A stretch of DNA of 64,000 bases from NCBI RefSeq assembly GCF_030345795.1, contig NZ_JAUALB010000001.1, positions 1,855,001-1,919,000 of the forward strand, given 5' to 3'. The notes under the pieces were generated by a model that saw only the letters and a list, made by a program, of their open reading frames with translations, made no database searches and had not been told where the DNA came from. Origin of the DNA: Micromonospora sp. WMMA1363. GTDB taxonomy: Bacteria; Actinomycetota; Actinomycetes; Mycobacteriales; Micromonosporaceae. The position numbers were made by a program, and so were the translations under genes. Of this stretch, positions 17,167-26,530 are shown piece by piece (the stretch's first letter is position 1; each line of letters begins with the position of its first letter).

Positions 17167-18369
17167 TTGTCCGTTCAGCCTTTCCGGCAGGAGTCCCTGT
17201 CGGCACCGACCCCTGCCACCGTCACCGTCTTCGCCTCCCCGACCAGCTGGGTCGAGTCCGCAGCCGTCGACCAGTGCCGTCGCGTGGCCACCCTCGACGG
17301 CATGGTCCACGTCGCCGGCATGCCGGACCTGCACCCCGGCAAGGGCGCCCCGATCGGCGCCGCGATGACCTCGACCGTGCTCTACCCGCACCTGGTCGGC
17401 TCGGATATCGGCTGTGGCATCGCCGTCTTCCCGATCGCGCTGAAGCGGGTCGTGCCGGAGCGGCTCGCCGCCCGCTTTCCCGACCTGGACCGCCCGCTCG
17501 ACCCGGATCGGGACGCCGACGACCCGGCCTGGTCCGTGCTGGACGGTGACGTCCCCGCCGGTCACCTCGACGGTCTCGGTACCGTCGGGCGGGGCAACCA
17601 CTTCGTCGAGCTGGCCCGCGTCGGCGAGGTCCTCGACCCGGGCCACGCGGCGCGGCTCCGGCTCGCTGCCGGCGACACGGTCCTCGTCGTGCACAGCGGG
17701 TCGCGCGGCCTCGGCGAGCTGATCCTGCGTGAGCACACCGAGCTGCGAGGCGCCGGGCCCGCCGGTGACCCGGCCGCGTACCTGGCACGGCACGACGACG
17801 CTGTGCGCTGGGGATCGCTCAACCGGCGGCTGCTGGCCGCCCGGGTCTCGATCGCGTTGGGTGCCGAGCCGACGGCGCCGATCGTGGACCAGTGCCACAA
17901 CCTTGTCGAGGTGCGCGACGGGCACTGCCTGCACCGCAAGGGCGCGGCGCCGGGCGACGGCCGGGACGTGCTCGTCGCCGGAACCCGTGGCACCCCGTCC
18001 TACCTGGTGGCCGCGCACGCTGGCGCGCAGGCCAACCACTCGGTGGCACACGGGGCGGGCCGCAAGATGTCCCGGGCGGACGCACTGCGCCGGGGCCGGG
18101 CCAAGCACACGGTCGAGGAGCTGCGCCGCACCCCGGTGGGATCGCTGGTGGTCTGCGGCGACCGGCAGCTGCTGTTCGAGGAGGCGCCGACCGCGTACAA
18201 GCGGGTCGAGCTGGTGATCGGCGACCTGGTAGACCACCGGCTCGCGACCCCGGTGGCGACCACGGTCCCACTGGTCACCTACAAGACGCCGGACGTGGGG
18301 GTCGCGCCCCGCGGCGACCGACGGCCCGAGCGCCGGCAGGCCGAGCACCGGCGGCGGGGGCGGCGGTGA
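17167..18369 (+). CDS. RtcB-family RNA ligase (RtcB2 type)
   Basis: A 400-residue GTP/Mn-dependent RNA 3'-phosphate ligase homologue. Hallmarks: GMPDLHPGKGAPIG, GSDIGCGI with the metal-binding Cys, GRGNHFVEL, VVHSGSRGLG, HRKGAAPG and AHGAGRKMSR with the guanylylated His. It is shorter than canonical RtcB (about 480) and its 3' end overlaps a prfH remnant by GTGA. In known RtcB2-PrfH pairs the ligase and PrfH release factor rescue ribosomes with cleaved 16S rRNA. No ATG or GTG precedes the conserved region; TTG 17167 is the most plausible start. The C-terminus (from about 375) is basic and disordered. Confidence 0.85.
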   Translation: MSVQPFRQESLSAPTPATVTVFASPTSWVESAAVDQCRRVATLDGMVHVAGMPDLHPGKGAPIGAAMTSTVLYPHLVGSDIGCGIAVFPIALKRVVPERLAARFPDLDRPLDPDRDADDPAWSVLDGDVPAGHLDGLGTVGRGNHFVELARVGEVLDPGHAARLRLAAGDTVLVVHSGSRGLGELILREHTELRGAGPAGDPAAYLARHDDAVRWGSLNRRLLAARVSIALGAEPTAPIVDQCHNLVEVRDGHCLHRKGAAPGDGRDVLVAGTRGTPSYLVAAHAGAQANHSVAHGAGRKMSRADALRRGRAKHTVEELRRTPVGSLVVCGDRQLLFEEAPTAYKRVELVIGDLVDHRLATPVATTVPLVTYKTPDVGVAPRGDRRPERRQAEHRRRGRR

Positions 18370-18446
18370 GCCCGCACCTGCTGCTGTCGGCCGGCCGGGG
18401 CCCGCGGGAGTGCGCGGGTGCTGGCCCGGCGGCTGCGCCGGCTGGC
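18366..18446 (+). pseudogene. prfH: N-terminal remnant of prfH (peptide release factor homologue)
   Basis: GTG 18366 overlaps the rtcB-like stop. The frame begins VSPHLLLSAGRGPRECA, the conserved start of PrfH, and after a one-base slip reads VLARRLRRLAA as expected. Homology ends near 18446 where an IS5-type transposase fragment begins. The GGQ catalytic domain is gone. The gene was cut by insertion or deletion, leaving the ligase alone. Confidence 0.6.
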
Positions 18447-18645
18447 CGCGCCGACCAAGAACCACCGCTACTCGACGAACCTTCAAGGTCGCTACCGACG
18501 CCAGTACCCGGCTCGTCGCCGTCGGTGACCCACAGCCGGGCAACCGTAACGACACCATCGTCTACCGCACCAGCGGCCTCCAGCGGAAACAGGCCGGACG
18601 GCCGGTGACGGCCGACGGCGGCTACCGCGGCAACCCAGTTGGGCG
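18447..18645 (+). pseudogene. Internal fragment of an IS5-family transposase
   Basis: Translation in two frames gives KNHRYSTNLQ followed by VATDASTRLVAVGDPQPGNR, then ND and TADGGYRGNP, which is the DDE core around the second Asp in IS5-type transposases of actinomycetes. One base is inserted between the two parts. No inverted repeats are seen. It lies exactly between the prfH stump and the first gene of the metabolite cluster. Confidence 0.7.
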
Positions 18646-18646
18646 A

Positions 18647-20194
18647 TCAGTGTCCGCGTAGCGCGTCGCGACCGGCCCGCAGATGCGGAAAGGACGAGAG
18701 GTCTGGCACGGTCCAGCCCTCCACGTCGTACTCGGCGAGGCATTGGTCGACAAATGACATGTAGTCGTCGATCTCGCCGTTGGCCAGTTGGGCAGCGACC
18801 AGGTCCGTCCGGGTATTTTCGTGGTTGCCCGCGTAGTTGCGTTCGTACAACTCGTGTCGGCCACCGAATTCGGTGCCGACCGCGTCCCACAACAGCTTCA
18901 TGACCTTGACCCGGTCTACCGCGTCGGTGCCATCCGACCCACGCAGGTAGCGGTCCAGGTAGCCGCGCACGTCCGGGTTCGAGAAGTCCTCCGCCGAGGA
19001 GTTGACGTATATCAGCCCACTGGCCACGTCCTGCAACACGATTTCCCGAATTCGCCCGTAACCGACCTGCATGAACCATCGGTATGCCAGGCCGTACCGC
19101 GGGTTGGGCAAGACAGCGCCGTTGTGCCAGGACACTGGGTTGCGTGCCGCCGCGTCGGACAGGCCCCAGAACAGGTTGCGCCACGCCAGCACCTCGCCGA
19201 GCCGGGACTGCACTCCGCGGAAATCGCTCGTACCGGTGATCTTTAGCGCCCGCGCCAGCAGCCCCGCGATGAACTCCAGCTTCACCGCGAGCCGGGTGCA
19301 GCCGTGGAAGGTGAACCGTTCGACGAACCCGGACCCGCCGCTGAAGCGCTGCACCTTACCGACATCACCGTAGATGAAGACGTTTTCCCAGGGCACGAGC
19401 ACGTCATCGAGGACGAGAATGGTGTCATTCTCGTCGAGCCGGGACGACAACGGGTAGTCGAACGGAGCGCCCATGACCGCGGCGGTCGCCCCGTACGAGG
19501 GCCGGCAGATGAGCTTGACGCCGGGAGCGTCCATCGGCACCGTGGCCACCAGAGCGAACCGACGGTCCTTGACCGGCAGGCCGTAGTGGGCGACGAAGTT
19601 CTGATGGGTGAGCGCGGAGCCGGTCGCCACCACTTTCGCGCCGCTGACCACGACGCCGGCATCGGTCTCCCGGCGCACGTGGACGAAGACGTCGGAGGTT
19701 TCCTCGATGGGCCGGCTGCGGTCCACCGGAGGATGGACGATCGCATGGTTCCAATACAGTACGCGTTCCTGGGCCTCGCGGTACCAACGGCGGGCGTTGT
19801 CGGTGAACGGCGCGTAGAAGTCGGCGTTGGCGCCCAACGTCCCGAGGAACGACGCCTTGTAGTCGGGGCTGCGACCCAGCCACCCGTAGCTCAGCCGAGC
19901 CCATTCGGCGATTGCCCGCTGCGCGCCCACCAGGTCCTCAGCCGTGTGGGGGGTGACGAAGAAACGGTGCGTGTAGCCGCCGCTGCCGGTGTCGGTAGCC
20001 GTGGTGAGTGTGGCGCGCCGCTGCGGGTCGTGCAACGCGTCGTACAGCCGCGCTGTCATGCGCACCGGGTTGTGGAAGGCCGGATGCGTGGTGATGTCTT
20101 TGACGCGTTCGCCGTAGAGGAAGACGTCCCGGCCGTCGCGGAGGCTCTGGATGTACTCCTCACCGGTGAACGGACGCGCCGACTGCTTGGTCAT
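18647..20194 (-). CDS. HpaB-type FADH2-dependent phenol hydroxylase
   Basis: A 515-residue member of the 4-hydroxyphenylacetate 3-monooxygenase large-component family (HpaB, SgcC, PvcC). Conserved segments: the N-terminal [40 protein letters not shown], then [20 protein letters not shown] and FFWG-like [16 protein letters not shown]. These enzymes ortho-hydroxylate phenols, free or carrier-bound, with reduced FAD from a separate reductase; no reductase gene is visible here. ATG 20194 follows CAGGAGAC. It is transcribed divergently from an epoxide hydrolase and is the first gene of the metabolite cluster. Confidence 0.88.
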   Translation of the reverse strand: MTKQSARPFTGEEYIQSLRDGRDVFLYGERVKDITTHPAFHNPVRMTARLYDALHDPQRRATLTTATDTGSGGYTHRFFVTPHTAEDLVGAQRAIAEWARLSYGWLGRSPDYKASFLGTLGANADFYAPFTDNARRWYREAQERVLYWNHAIVHPPVDRSRPIEETSDVFVHVRRETDAGVVVSGAKVVATGSALTHQNFVAHYGLPVKDRRFALVATVPMDAPGVKLICRPSYGATAAVMGAPFDYPLSSRLDENDTILVLDDVLVPWENVFIYGDVGKVQRFSGGSGFVERFTFHGCTRLAVKLEFIAGLLARALKITGTSDFRGVQSRLGEVLAWRNLFWGLSDAAARNPVSWHNGAVLPNPRYGLAYRWFMQVGYGRIREIVLQDVASGLIYVNSSAEDFSNPDVRGYLDRYLRGSDGTDAVDRVKVMKLLWDAVGTEFGGRHELYERNYAGNHENTRTDLVAAQLANGEIDDYMSFVDQCLAEYDVEGWTVPDLSSFPHLRAGRDALRGH

Positions 20195-20396
20195 GACGGT
20201 GTGTCTCCTGCCTGGTCGCACCGGTCGGGACTGCGCCCGAATCGTCACACCGAGATGCGGGGGGGTCTTCCTCCTGACTGCGGACTGTGCCGCGCGAGCG
20301 CCGAGTCCAGTGGTACCGCGCAGCGCAGGAGACGCTTCGGAACGTGTGCCGATGCGAGGGTCGGACCAAACCGTCCCCGATCGTGAAGGGATTGCC
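20195..20396. promoter_or_regulatory. Divergent promoter region hydroxylase / epoxide hydrolase
   Basis: 202 bases between the two divergent starts. It holds GGTCTTCCTCC at 20264-20274 and CCCGAA at 20236-20241, both also present with similar spacing upstream of the A-T didomain gene (45472-45482 and 45442-45447). This could be a shared operator or promoter part. Confidence 0.4.
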
Positions 20397-21602
20397 ATGC
20401 GGCCGTTCCACCTCAACATCGCGCAGACGGAGCTCGACGATCTGCGGCAGCGTCTGGCCAGCACCCGGCTGCCACCAGAGCTGACCGGCGTGGGCTGGAC
20501 CCGTGGGGTGCCGCTCGCCTACCTCCGTGAGCTTGTGGAGTACTGGCGCGCTGGGTTCGACTGGCGCGCAGCGGAGCGCCGGATCAACTCCTATCCGCAG
20601 TTCATCACTGAGATCGACGGGCAGCGCCTGCACTTCTTCCATATGCGTTCGCCGCATCCGGACGCTACGCCGTTGCTGATGATCCACGGCTGGCCCGGCC
20701 TCAACACCGAATTCCTCGACCTGCTCGGGCCGTTGACCGACCCGGTCGCGCACGGGGGCGATCCGGGCGACGCCTTCCATGTGGTGCTGCCGGCGCTACC
20801 CGGATTCGGCTTTTCCTCGCCAGTGACCGAGGTCGGCTGGGATATCCCCCGGATGGCCCCCGCGTTGGCGGAGCTCATGCGCCGCCTCGGCTACGAGCGG
20901 TACGTCGCCCAGGGCGGTGACGCCGGCTCGCTCGTCGCGCGGGCGGTCGCTGCTGTCGACCCGGAGCGGGTCGCCGGAGTCCACGTCAACATGCTGCTCA
21001 CCTTCCCGTCTGGGGATCCCGAGGAGGTGGCGTCTTTCGACGAGGTCGACCAGGCTCGGCTGGGGAAGCTGGGCTACTTCGACGAACACCTCTCCGGCTA
21101 CATGAAGTTGCAAGCAACCCGGCCGCAAACGCTCGCCTACGCGCTGACGGACTCGCCGGCCGGGCAGCTCGCATGGATCGCGGAGCGATTTCGGGAGTGG
21201 ACCGACCCCAACCATGATGGTGTCCTCCCGGTCTCCGCGGACTACCTCCTGACACTGGTCAGCATCTACTGGTTCACCCGGACGGCCGGCTCGTCGGGGC
21301 AGTTCTACTACGAGGACCGCGACAACGTCCGCAAGGCAAGGGCTGCGGAAAAGCCGCCACCGCTGCCGCAACCGGTTGGCGTCGCTGTGTTTCCACACGA
21401 CATCTTCGTGCCGATCCGGTCCCTGGCGATGCGCGACATCCCATCAATCTCCCATTGGACCGAGTTTGACCGTGGTGGGCATTTCCCGGCCCTGGAACAG
21501 CCGGACCTGCTGGTGCGTGACGTGCGCGCGTTCGTCCGCTCCCTGCCGGGGCATCGCGCCCGTCCGGTCGCCAGCGGCGCACACCACCTGGGCGCCGTAT
21601 AG
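20397..21602 (+). CDS. Epoxide hydrolase (alpha/beta-hydrolase)
   Basis: A 401-residue enzyme of the EphN/SgcF-like epoxide hydrolase family. It has the N-terminal EH domain ([14 protein letters not shown]), oxyanion motif HGWPG, nucleophile Asp in [12 protein letters not shown], and catalytic His in [11 protein letters not shown]; Tyr residues for epoxide activation lie in the cap. It should open an epoxide to a vicinal diol through an Asp ester. ATG 20397 follows GAAGGG. It shares an operon with the next gene (31-base gap). Related hydrolases occur in enediyne and other polyketide clusters; the substrate here is unknown. Confidence 0.87.
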   Translation: MRPFHLNIAQTELDDLRQRLASTRLPPELTGVGWTRGVPLAYLRELVEYWRAGFDWRAAERRINSYPQFITEIDGQRLHFFHMRSPHPDATPLLMIHGWPGLNTEFLDLLGPLTDPVAHGGDPGDAFHVVLPALPGFGFSSPVTEVGWDIPRMAPALAELMRRLGYERYVAQGGDAGSLVARAVAAVDPERVAGVHVNMLLTFPSGDPEEVASFDEVDQARLGKLGYFDEHLSGYMKLQATRPQTLAYALTDSPAGQLAWIAERFREWTDPNHDGVLPVSADYLLTLVSIYWFTRTAGSSGQFYYEDRDNVRKARAAEKPPPLPQPVGVAVFPHDIFVPIRSLAMRDIPSISHWTEFDRGGHFPALEQPDLLVRDVRAFVRSLPGHRARPVASGAHHLGAV

Positions 21603-21633
21603 CCGCGCCCGTCGAGATACCAGAGGAGGAAGC

Positions 21634-22938
21634 ATGACCGACGTCGTGGTGGACGCCTGGCTGGCAGATTTGACCTTCCCCAACTACATGGACTCTCTCC
21701 ACCAGCTCGCCCGCCGATTCGAAGCAGCGCACCCCGGCTACCAGGTGCGCATTCGTGGACTGCACTTCGAGGAGATCGCGTCGGCGGCCGACCGGGCCGC
21801 CGCTGAGGGGCAGATGCCCGCCATCGTCGAGTACTACTACACTTCGATGCCCGACGCGCTCGATGCCCGTGACCGCGCGAAGCGGCCGGTCTTCATCCCG
21901 GTCGAAAGGGCTGTGGCCGGGCGTGCGAAGGTGCTCGACGAGCCGGTGGTCCTCGACGACCTGCATCCCGCCCTGCGCGCGCAGTACACCTGGCAGGGTG
22001 AGCTGTACTCACTGCCGACCGTGGTCACGTCGTTTCACCTGTTCGCGAACGTGACGCTGCTACGGGCGGCCGGCGTAACCGAGATTCCGCGGACCTGGCA
22101 GCAGTTGCGGGCTGCCTGTGAACAGGTCGCGCGGGCTCCGGGCGGGCCGCCACACGCGATCACCTGGGCCAACAACGGAATCCCGTTCCAGCACGCCGTA
22201 GCCGTGCAGGGTGGGACCATCGCCGACCATGACAACGGGCGGTCCGGCCCGGCCCGGACACTGGACTTCACCACCGACGAGATGATCGCGTGGGTCCAGT
22301 GGTGGCGTGAGCTGCATGCCGACGGGCTGTACGTGTACACGGGCGAGCCCGAGGACTGGTTTGGCACGTTCGAGCTGTTCGCCGGGAAGCGAGTCGCCTT
22401 CCGGCTCAGCTCGTCCAACGACATCGCAGCCACCGCGCAGGCCGCGAAGGCCAACGGGTTCGAGCTCGCGGTCGCGGACTTTCCCTACAACGCCGACACG
22501 CCGTACGCCGGCAACGTGGTTGCCGGCACCTCGCTGTGGCTAGCCGACGGTCTGGAGCCGGCGGTTCGCGATGGGGCACTTGCCTTCATGCAGTTCTTAG
22601 CCAGCCCCCGCAACTCGGCCGATTACCACAAGGCACACAGCTTTGTCCCGGTGACCCGCTCGGCATACCGCCTGCTCGACGAGGAGGGCTGGTTCGCCGA
22701 GCACCCGTATCACCAGGCACCCAACCGGCAGATGGACCGGTGGTCGCCACGACGGCCGGCCACCGGCGCGTTGATCGGTCGGTATTTCGAGATTCAGCAA
22801 GTGATGACCCGTGCCATGCACGACGTGCTGCTCACCGACGCGCAGCCGCGGGATCGGTTCGCCGAGGCGACCGTTGAGGCCCAGCGGATGCTCGACGAAT
22901 ACCACGCCCGGCACGCCGGACCGGCACTGGTCGGTTGA
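21634..22938 (+). CDS. Solute-binding-protein homologue without signal peptide
   Basis: A 434-residue protein of the extracellular sugar-binding (family 1, UgpB/MalE-like) fold: early ARRFEAAHPGYQVRI, then LYSLPTVVTSFHLFANVTLL, and C-terminal AFMQFLASPRNSADYHKAHS. Unlike true binding proteins it starts directly with the fold (MTDVVVDAWLAD) and has no signal peptide or lipobox; no ABC permease or ATPase lies nearby. A cytoplasmic role in binding or converting an intermediate is therefore likely. Codon 322 (22597-22599) is TTA, so translation may depend on bldA. ATG 21634 follows GAGGAGGAAG. The gene is second in the epoxide hydrolase operon. Confidence 0.8.
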   Translation: MTDVVVDAWLADLTFPNYMDSLHQLARRFEAAHPGYQVRIRGLHFEEIASAADRAAAEGQMPAIVEYYYTSMPDALDARDRAKRPVFIPVERAVAGRAKVLDEPVVLDDLHPALRAQYTWQGELYSLPTVVTSFHLFANVTLLRAAGVTEIPRTWQQLRAACEQVARAPGGPPHAITWANNGIPFQHAVAVQGGTIADHDNGRSGPARTLDFTTDEMIAWVQWWRELHADGLYVYTGEPEDWFGTFELFAGKRVAFRLSSSNDIAATAQAAKANGFELAVADFPYNADTPYAGNVVAGTSLWLADGLEPAVRDGALAFMQFLASPRNSADYHKAHSFVPVTRSAYRLLDEEGWFAEHPYHQAPNRQMDRWSPRRPATGALIGRYFEIQQVMTRAMHDVLLTDAQPRDRFAEATVEAQRMLDEYHARHAGPALVG

Positions 22939-22940
22939 GG

Positions 22941-22988
22941 CGGGAAGCCCGGCCGGTGAGCCGCGAGGGCCACCGACCGGGCTTCCCG
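22941..22988. terminator. Bidirectional terminator hairpin
   Basis: Twelve-base perfect arms 22941-22952 and 22977-22988 (CGGGAAGCCCGG and its complement) with a further paired inner part. It sits between two convergent stops (22938 and 22999). Confidence 0.75.
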
Positions 22989-22998
22989 TCCGTCGCAG

Positions 22999-24549
22999 TC
23001 AGTCAGGAAGTTCGATCGAGAGGGCGTGACGGAACTCGTCGCGCGGGTCGTAGCGCCGCTTGACCTGCTGTAGCCGGGGGTAGTTGTCCTTGTAGTACAG
23101 GGTGTGCCAGGGCACTCCTGAGGTGTTCCACTCCGGATCGGCTAGGTCGCGGTCGGGATAGTTGATGTACGAGCCGTCATTGCGGTCGTTGGGCACCGGC
23201 ACGCCGCCGGTGTCGCGGTAGACGTCGCGGTATACCTCGCGGATGTGCCGGATCCGCAGCTCGTCTTCGCTCGCCGAGGACCATGAGGCGAGCCACGCGG
23301 CCTTGAGGATACTGTCGCGTTGCGCGATCGCCGTGGCATCTGCCGGCACGACGTTGACCTGCCCGCCGTACCCGATGAGGATCATGTGTAGGGAACGCTC
23401 GTCTCGGGTGTCGAGATGCCGGTAGGCGGTGGCGATCTGCTCCTCGGTGTACCCCTTGCGGAGGTAGGCTGCCTTGAGCTTGAACCGGCGTACCGTCATG
23501 CCGCCCGGCTCACCGCGGTTGGGGAACGACATGAAGTAGAGCCACGGCATCACGTCGTCCGTTGTTCGCATGGCCGGCTCGACGTTGAGGCCAGCGGCCG
23601 CAGCATCGAAGTAGTCACTGATGAGTGCCTCGGCCCCGGGCAGGTCGTCGTCGACCATGGCGCCGACGGAGATGACGGATCCACTACGGTGGGTGGCGTA
23701 GAAGAACGCCATGATGTTGGCACCGGGGCACCCAGGCGCGCTGTTCCGCTCGAACCAGTTACCCACATTGCGGACCAACCGGACGAAGTCCTCCTGAGGC
23801 ATCGTGTCCCACGACCAGGCGACCATCCCGGTGCGCCACCGAGTCGGGGCTTTGGGTAGCAGCTGGGTCGGATTGGCTGAGGTGACCCCCGGAGTACGGA
23901 GCCAGTAACGAGTGACGATGCCGAAGTTGCCGCCGCCGGCGCCCGTGTGCGCCCACCACAGGTCGTGGTGCGGGTCGTCCGGATGATCGGTGGCTACCAC
24001 CGCCCGGGCGTGGCCGTCCTCGTCGACGACGACGACCTCGACTCCGCAGAGGTAGTCGACCGCCGAGCCGAGGCGACGCGACAGCGGGCCGAACCCGCCA
24101 CCGACCAGATGCCCACCGATGCCGACCTCGGTTCCCTCGCCGATCGGCAGGGTAACCCCCCACGTCTTGTACATCTGCCGATACACTTCGCCGACGGTCG
24201 CGCCCGGCTCCAGTGCGAACGCCTGCCGCTTCGGATCGAAGGACACGTCGTTCATCTCCGACAGGTCGATAAGGACGCCACCCGTGGTGGACGCCGATCC
24301 CTCAAAGCCGTGTCCACCGCTGCGGACAGTGATCCGATGGCCCTCTGCGACCGCCCGGTTGACGGCTTGGACCACCTGCGCCGTGTCCACCGGCACGCAG
24401 ACGTAGTCGACGTCGGCCGCGAAACGCTGGTTGTAACCCCGGCGGACGCTCTCGTAGCGCGCGTCGTCTCTGGTGATGATGGACATCGGCGGCGCGGTGT
24501 CGGATGGCACATCCAGAAGCGGCGGCTGCGTGTCGTACGTGTGGGTCAC
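22999..24549 (-). CDS. Berberine-bridge-type FAD-linked oxidase 1
   Basis: A 516-residue VAO/BBE-family oxidase. The FAD-linking His is in RSGGHGFEG (about residue 80); the pyrophosphate site is EVGIGGHLVGGGFG. Where bicovalent BBEs have a second FAD-linking Cys (before V-G-x-G-G-H) this protein has Gly-Thr, so FAD is probably held by His only. The C-terminal BBE segment is present (YINYPD ... YYKDNYPRLQQVKRRYDP). Such enzymes oxidise alcohols or amines or form rings with O2. GTG 24549 follows GGGAGG. It is the last gene of a five-gene minus-strand operon. Confidence 0.88.
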   Translation of the reverse strand: MTHTYDTQPPLLDVPSDTAPPMSIITRDDARYESVRRGYNQRFAADVDYVCVPVDTAQVVQAVNRAVAEGHRITVRSGGHGFEGSASTTGGVLIDLSEMNDVSFDPKRQAFALEPGATVGEVYRQMYKTWGVTLPIGEGTEVGIGGHLVGGGFGPLSRRLGSAVDYLCGVEVVVVDEDGHARAVVATDHPDDPHHDLWWAHTGAGGGNFGIVTRYWLRTPGVTSANPTQLLPKAPTRWRTGMVAWSWDTMPQEDFVRLVRNVGNWFERNSAPGCPGANIMAFFYATHRSGSVISVGAMVDDDLPGAEALISDYFDAAAAGLNVEPAMRTTDDVMPWLYFMSFPNRGEPGGMTVRRFKLKAAYLRKGYTEEQIATAYRHLDTRDERSLHMILIGYGGQVNVVPADATAIAQRDSILKAAWLASWSSASEDELRIRHIREVYRDVYRDTGGVPVPNDRNDGSYINYPDRDLADPEWNTSGVPWHTLYYKDNYPRLQQVKRRYDPRDEFRHALSIELPD

Positions 24550-24594
24550 GTCGATCCCTCCCAAAACTGTGGATGCCGTACGGGCCGCGCAGCC

Positions 24595-25299
24595 CTATAC
24601 CGGCTGGACCTCGGGCCGCTTGTCGGTGTGGTAGATCCACCACTGAACGAGCACGAGATTGAGGACCCACCCGATCCAACGGGCCGCCTCCAACAAGTAG
24701 ACGACGTCGATGGGCTCCGGTAGAGCGAGCCCACCCCGAACGATGATGTTGCCCCAGACGTTGTTCATCACGACCGCGAAGCTGTAGAGCATCCAGCGGC
24801 GGTGCTGGGCGTAACGCCCCTGGCGGGCACGGATGAACCCCATCGTGGTGGTGAATATCCATGCCAGAGTCGCCGCGCTGACGCCGATCTGACCAACCGG
24901 CGGTGCGAACCGAACGATGATCAGCCCAATGACGCCACTGATGATCGCTGCCACGACATAGAGCCGGCCGCTGATCCGGTGGACGCGTGGACGTGTGCGT
25001 CGCAGGTGGGGCCACAACTGGAGTACGACCGTGACCATCGCAACGGTGCCGAAGGCGATGTGCGCCAGTAGCAGCGGATAGTAGGCCGGGAATCCGTCGT
25101 GTGGAGGCATCGGCGCGGTCGCCGGGTCGAGTTCCCGGAACGGGGTCAGGTTGTAGACGATGAATGTGAGGTTGATGAGCGCCAACGGGATGATCCACGG
25201 CCGCCGCCACCAGGGGCGTGATGGCTGTGGACCACCCCTGCTGCCGCGGGTCACCGTGACGCCCGTCGCGGAAGCGGCGCGTTCAATGTGCTGTGTCAT
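24595..25299 (-). CDS. DUF2306 integral membrane protein
   Basis: A 234-residue protein with about six to seven membrane segments (for example ALINLTFIVYNLTPF, LLLAHIAFGTVAMVTVVLQL, VVAAIISGVIGLIIV). Conserved His residues lie at membrane faces (LLAHIAFG, VHRISGRLYV, QHRRWMLYSF), typical of DUF2306, which is distantly related to heme-binding or cytochrome-b561-like proteins. The exact function is unknown. ATG 25299 follows AGGAG. It lies between the two flavin- or NAD-type redox genes, so an electron-transfer role with a BBE oxidase is conceivable but unproven. Confidence 0.75.
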   Translation of the reverse strand: MTQHIERAASATGVTVTRGSRGGPQPSRPWWRRPWIIPLALINLTFIVYNLTPFRELDPATAPMPPHDGFPAYYPLLLAHIAFGTVAMVTVVLQLWPHLRRTRPRVHRISGRLYVVAAIISGVIGLIIVRFAPPVGQIGVSAATLAWIFTTTMGFIRARQGRYAQHRRWMLYSFAVVMNNVWGNIIVRGGLALPEPIDVVYLLEAARWIGWVLNLVLVQWWIYHTDKRPEVQPV

Positions 25300-25354
25300 C
25301 CGGACAACTCCTGTTTCGACCGAGGTGGGCCGCTACGGGGTGAGCGGTGGGCCG

Positions 25355-26422
25355 CTACGGGGTGAGCACGTCGGCGCGGTCCGGCGGTAGCTTGCCGGCG
25401 AGCGCGGCCTGCACCGCGGCGGCAAGCGCCTCAGGCCCTTCGGCGTGCGAGACGGCGAGCCACTGCGTCGTGCTGGCCAGGAACCTTTCCTCCGCTTCGG
25501 CGTACCGACGCTTGTAGTTCGCCTCGCCCTGCGCCGCCATGGCATCCTGCTCGACCGCGGGGGTGAAGAACATGTGTGGCTCGGGCGCACCCAGGGCAGG
25601 TGGCTCGAACGAGGACCGCGGATGCGTGAAGCCCAGCAGCACCGTCGCGGTGAGGTTGGTGCCAAGGTGCTGGTAGACCGCCTGCATCCGCTCGACGGAG
25701 TTGGTCAGGTCGACGAAGACGGTGGGGCCGGTGACCGGCACGTCAGGAAGGTCGTCGTAGCTGGCTACCCGGTCGTAGAGGCCGAGACCGGCGACGAACC
25801 GCGCATGTTCGCCGGCGGTAAGCCCGACTGTCGCGACACCTTCACGGCTGGCCAGTTGGAAGGCCAGACCGATCGCTGTCTTGCTTGACGCGCTGGTGAC
25901 GACGACGGTGCGAGCGTCCGACCCAGCCGGTCCGTGAACGAACTCGGCGGCGTTGTACGACGCCGGGAACAGCGGATGCAGCAACGCCCGGCGGTCATCC
26001 AGATCGTGCGGTTGGGCGGCTTCGAAGGTGCGGTACCACGGATGCAGGAAGCCACGCTCGGGTGTGGTGTCGACGAACCCCCCGGTGATCGGCTGCGGCG
26101 ACACGACATGGTGCGTGGACATCGGTAGATATCCAAAGTACCGGCTGCCGACCGCGACGGACGGTACCCGCGACTCGGCGACGGTCGCGAATCCCCAGAC
26201 GGGTACGATTCCAAAGCCTTCCGGCGCCGGAAACGCGCTCATGAACCGCATGGGCGAGTCACCAAAGCGCGCGTAGGTGGCGGTGAGGGTGGTGATGCCC
26301 ATCCGCTCGACGGTGAGGCGCACCTCGTCCGGCCGCAGCGGGCGCGGCCGGTTCGGGCGAATCTCGTGGGCGGTCAGGTCGTCCCGCCGGAACAGCAGGT
26401 CCCATCCGCGGGTCATTGTCAT
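25355..26422 (-). CDS. DUF2855 family protein (MDR-like reductase fold)
   Basis: A 355-residue protein matching DUF2855: RPLRPDEVRLTVERMGIT near the start, VWGFATV, VGSRYFGYLPMSTHHVV, and a nucleotide-binding-like segment TVVVTSASSKTAIGLAFQLA followed by GLTAGEHARFVAGLGLYDRV. This resembles medium-chain dehydrogenases without the zinc ligands. No reaction is established for the family, but it recurs in secondary-metabolite clusters. ATG 26422 follows GGAAAG. It is third from the end of the minus-strand operon. Confidence 0.75.
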   Translation of the reverse strand: MTMTRGWDLLFRRDDLTAHEIRPNRPRPLRPDEVRLTVERMGITTLTATYARFGDSPMRFMSAFPAPEGFGIVPVWGFATVAESRVPSVAVGSRYFGYLPMSTHHVVSPQPITGGFVDTTPERGFLHPWYRTFEAAQPHDLDDRRALLHPLFPASYNAAEFVHGPAGSDARTVVVTSASSKTAIGLAFQLASREGVATVGLTAGEHARFVAGLGLYDRVASYDDLPDVPVTGPTVFVDLTNSVERMQAVYQHLGTNLTATVLLGFTHPRSSFEPPALGAPEPHMFFTPAVEQDAMAAQGEANYKRRYAEAEERFLASTTQWLAVSHAEGPEALAAAVQAALAGKLPPDRADVLTP

Positions 26423-26530
26423 GTGGCTTTCCTTCCGTGCTGCGGGGCTGTCCGGCGTCGCGTGGGGACGGACGCCGTCCGGTGGTGCACTGTGCCGTCG
26501 GACGACCCGGGATGTCCCCGGACGAATGGA

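Noticed and set aside
16903..18558. Open frame of 551 codons on the minus strand
   Set aside because: It is the antisense shadow of the rtcB-like gene.
22999..24549. Cys at about residue 168 of FAD oxidase 1 as the second FAD link
   Set aside because: The linking Cys of bicovalent BBEs lies just before the V-G-x-G-G-H motif; this Cys is about 20 residues later and in another strand.
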